From CAYTQK01 sp964439745 (lineage in GTDB: Bacteria > Desulfobacterota > Desulfobacteria > Desulfobacterales > Desulfosudaceae): a DNA stretch of 8,331 nt. The position numbers were made by a program, and so were the translations under genes. The first letter of the stretch is position 1. Every line of letters starts with the position of its first letter. Shown here in pieces: positions 6,175 through 8,331 of this stretch. The notes beneath the pieces were generated by a model, which was not told where the DNA came from, made no database searches, and saw nothing but the letters and a program-made list of their open reading frames with translations. The stretch spans positions 1 through 8,331 of the forward strand of contig CAYTQK010000149.1 of the NCBI GenBank assembly GCA_964439745.1. The letters run 5' to 3'.

Positions 6175-8139
6175 TCATTCTATTGGATTCTCTTCCCGGA
6201 GTTTACGTGCCTCTTCCAGGGTAGCGCGAAAGCGATCCTTAAACCCAGCAAACAGATTCTTGTCAAAATCAAACACCGGCTGTCTGTTTTGGATAATGCG
6301 CCAGCCGGGCGCAAGCAATTCTACTGCCAAATCAAATTTGTTCAGAGACAAGGCCAGCTCAGCTGTACTCAGCCGCAAACCCAAGTCAAAAGCCCTTTCA
6401 GGCTGCTTAAGCGCTTTACGAAAGGCCTCCAAAGCCGACTCCGGCTGATGGTTTCGGAGTAATGTTTGTCCGTATAAAATCAGGGCTAACGAATGGCAAC
6501 CTGTTTTCTTGTTCAGTTGTTTGGCCAGGGACAGGGCTTTTTCCCCTTTACCGGCGTTCACCAATTCAGTTATCTGATTTTTCCACATATAATAGTCTGT
6601 CGATTCCGCAATAGAAAATTGCGCACTGACTGATGCTGCCGTCCCGAGCGAAGTGTCCTTTCCCTTGTTCAATGAATGCAGACTTTGTTTCTTGGTTACA
6701 TCATGCATCAGAGCATAGTTCAGGGGTGCCCGTCCCATTGCCTGCGTCAACAGGTGAAATGTTCTTCGATTGTTGGCTGCCATAACTGCTATTTTCTGGT
6801 TCAGCGTGATACCCAATCTCTGTTCACATTGTTGTCGGGATGGAATTCCTTCTGACGCACCCGGGTCTATCGCCCTGGCCAGAAAGGCAGTAACAACAGC
6901 CGCAATTTCATAACTTCCACGAGAGGTAAAATGAACAATATCAGTGAAAAACGTTTCATCTGCCATATATCCCAAGGTACTTTCACTTGTAAGATGATCC
7001 GCAGTATCGATGAAAAAAATATCATCTTGTGGAGATTCGGCCGCAAGATCCCACAAGACACTGTTAAACAAGCTTAACTGGTTTGCAATGCCGGTGGATC
7101 GCAAAAGAGCTTGCTCATACCTGGCCTTTGCCTGCTGGGGATGACCCAGGGCATACCAGCAAAAGGATTGATGCGCCAAGGGAGCGGCAAATTGCGGCAG
7201 AATTCGAGAAAATCGTTCGTACGAATGGATGGCATCCTGATAGGCCCCGTCTGTTTGGTGGGCATACGCCTTTTCTAACAATGGCAACTGTCCCAGAATA
7301 TCGGCCATAGTAGTCTGATTGGCAAAGGGAGCAGCCGTGCAGGGATTTTTTTCATTGTGACTATATTCACATAAAACCAGGGGAATGTCTTGAGACCGGC
7401 AAAGGGTGGCGAGTTTGGTCATATTATGGCGATAAGCGGCCGCAAGCGTTTTTTGTACTGGCAGGGAAAAATCTTGAAACGAATGAAAATTCTTAATTTT
7501 TTCTTTAACGAATCCTTCCTGAACAGTCTGAAAGTATCGCCCGATGCTATTGACAGTCAATTGATAAAGCTTCAGCTGTTTAAAGGAATGGATTATTCTT
7601 TCCAAAATAATAACAAATTTAGGCGGCAGGGGGCTGACCTGCATCGCCACGCCCCTGCCCAACTCATTGGCAGCTCCATAATAAACTACAAAATCCGGCT
7701 GCAATATCATGGCATCTGCTAACAGCTCTACCATGGCATTGGAATTCAGAGAAGGAAAAGCCAGGGTGATAACCTCCACATGATGATCCGGAAAGATTAT
7801 TTCCAGCATGGCTTCCATATAGCGGGCCATCCCGAAATCAGGCACATGATATGCCCCATAAGCCGCCGATCCCCCCAGCACCACCACCCGGATATTATTG
7901 GCTGGTTTGTCAACGGGTATATTTAAAAAGGCTTCCTTGCTGGAAGTGACTACGCTGAGACCGGTATAAGACAGCAAGGCCGGGGGATTCAGAACAGCTT
8001 TTGGACCTTCCGGGGTATGCTTTCGGATTATAAAGGAGGGATTATAACCATAATCAAAAAGACGCAGACCCAGTTCCAGAAGGATGATCAAGGCAGCCAA
8101 CAGCAGAACAGGAACAAAAACTTTAAAAATTTTTTTCAT
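6175..8139 (-). CDS. membrane-anchored SGNH/GDSL hydrolase-like protein with TPR-like helices
   Basis: This 654-residue protein begins MKKIFK and has one hydrophobic helix at about 7-28, either an uncleaved signal anchor or a signal peptide, so the rest is probably periplasmic. SGNH hydrolase blocks are visible: VVVLGGSAAYG (85-95, nucleophile S91), FPSLNSN (128-134), YYGAANELG (153-161, N158) and TDIVHFT (399-405, D400 and H403). Between the third and last blocks lies a helical insert with TPR-like stretches (about 285-350). More TPR-like helices fill 525-620. Relatives are esterases or acetyltransferase partners in polysaccharide modification, but no such neighbour is seen here. ATG 8139 fits the signal sequence; an in-frame GTG at 8157 would add six residues. 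Base composition is clearly AT-richer than the genes to its left. No intrinsic terminator is seen in the 109-base gap after it. Confidence 0.85.
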   Translation of the reverse strand: MKKIFKVFVPVLLLAALIILLELGLRLFDYGYNPSFIIRKHTPEGPKAVLNPPALLSYTGLSVVTSSKEAFLNIPVDKPANNIRVVVLGGSAAYGAYHVPDFGMARYMEAMLEIIFPDHHVEVITLAFPSLNSNAMVELLADAMILQPDFVVYYGAANELGRGVAMQVSPLPPKFVIILERIIHSFKQLKLYQLTVNSIGRYFQTVQEGFVKEKIKNFHSFQDFSLPVQKTLAAAYRHNMTKLATLCRSQDIPLVLCEYSHNEKNPCTAAPFANQTTMADILGQLPLLEKAYAHQTDGAYQDAIHSYERFSRILPQFAAPLAHQSFCWYALGHPQQAKARYEQALLRSTGIANQLSLFNSVLWDLAAESPQDDIFFIDTADHLTSESTLGYMADETFFTDIVHFTSRGSYEIAAVVTAFLARAIDPGASEGIPSRQQCEQRLGITLNQKIAVMAANNRRTFHLLTQAMGRAPLNYALMHDVTKKQSLHSLNKGKDTSLGTAASVSAQFSIAESTDYYMWKNQITELVNAGKGEKALSLAKQLNKKTGCHSLALILYGQTLLRNHQPESALEAFRKALKQPERAFDLGLRLSTAELALSLNKFDLAVELLAPGWRIIQNRQPVFDFDKNLFAGFKDRFRATLEEARKLREENPIE

Positions 8140-8198
8140 CCCTTTGATACCGTCCACAGGAATTCGTATGCGGGAAGAACTCCTGCTGTCATTTTGGC

Positions 8199-8219
8199 AA
8201 AAAGCGCTGAGGGAGCACT
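8199..8219 (-). terminator. probable intrinsic terminator of the gene at the right edge
   Basis: On the minus strand, AGTGCT-CCCTC-AGCGCT forms a 6-bp stem with one G-T wobble and a 5-base loop, running into TTTTT (complement of 8199-8203). It starts about 30 bases after the stop codon at 8250-8252. It suggests that the SH3-like gene and the SGNH/TPR gene are separate transcripts. The stem is moderate, so read-through is possible. No clear promoter is seen in the 59 bases between it and ATG 8139. Confidence 0.5.
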
Positions 8220-8249
8220 CCTGAACCCGGAATTAGCAGAAATCACGCC

Positions 8250-8331
8250 TTAAAGAACGCCCACAACTTCTTTTTGCACCCAGCCGATTTTATCGTCGCC
8301 AAAACGGATGCGGAAAAAATCGTTGCGCTGT
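8250..8331 (-). CDS. C-terminal end of a protein, probably a bacterial SH3 domain (partial)
   Basis: Only the last 26 codons and the TAA (8250-8252) are inside the window; the gene continues past the right edge. The visible residues are QRNDFFRIRF then GDDKIGWVQKEVVGVL. The G-W-V followed by a short acidic/hydrophobic end is the typical last strand of bacterial SH3 (SH3_3-type) domains. Such domains sit at the C-terminus of periplasmic or wall-binding proteins and of TPR proteins such as BatE. The reading is supported by the codon pattern and by the terminator that follows. The full protein cannot be identified from this fragment. Confidence 0.55.
   Translation of the reverse strand, partial: QRNDFFRIRFGDDKIGWVQKEVVGVL

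Overview
This window reads as ordinary chromosomal DNA from a fairly GC-rich Gram-negative bacterium. The protein families and their wording (a class II aldolase/adducin-family protein, a GH13_18 sugar phosphorylase, an NSS transporter with a MetS-type subunit, a TPR/SGNH protein) resemble Desulfobacterota (former Deltaproteobacteria, e.g. Desulfosarcina/Desulfococcus-like). That placement is an inference from recall; no rRNA or other marker gene is present.

Layout from left to right. Positions 1-83 hold a nearly complete tRNA-Leu(UAA) on the minus strand, cut by the window edge one base before the end of its acceptor stem. After a non-coding stretch with candidate promoters comes a class II aldolase-like gene (372-1043, +). 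It converges on a GH13_18 sucrose-phosphorylase-like enzyme (1093-2805, -). The start of the latter is moved inward to 2805 because a strong Shine-Dalgarno sequence sits there. A divergent promoter region (2806-2972) separates it from a compact plus-strand cluster. The cluster holds an NSS-family Na+-dependent amino-acid transporter (2973-4475), a 41-residue MetS-like small subunit (4509-4634), a SixA-type phosphohistidine phosphatase (4672-5130) and an MBL-fold metallohydrolase (5154-6065). Gaps are 33, 37 and 23 bases, so these four are probably one operon. A visibly AT-richer minus-strand gene follows (6175-8139): a membrane-anchored SGNH hydrolase with TPR-like helices inserted between its catalytic blocks and at its C-terminus. 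Upstream of it, a probable intrinsic terminator (8199-8219) ends a gene of which only the last 26 codons are visible (8250-8331). Those codons look like the end of a bacterial SH3 domain.

How the genes fit together: the transporter and its MetS-like subunit form a clear functional pair (two-component NSS transporter, as in MetPS of Corynebacterium glutamicum). The phosphatase and metallohydrolase are probably co-transcribed with them, but a shared pathway is not evident. The aldolase and phosphorylase are both sugar enzymes but convergently arranged, so they are not one operon. I did not find a CRISPR array, insertion sequence, phage gene or obvious defence system. The most noteworthy points are the aldolase's Pro in place of its third zinc-binding His, the MetS-like small gene, the Asp-to-Glu change at the MBL metal-bridging position, the SGNH domain split by TPR-like helices, and a U-C mismatch in the tRNA anticodon stem.
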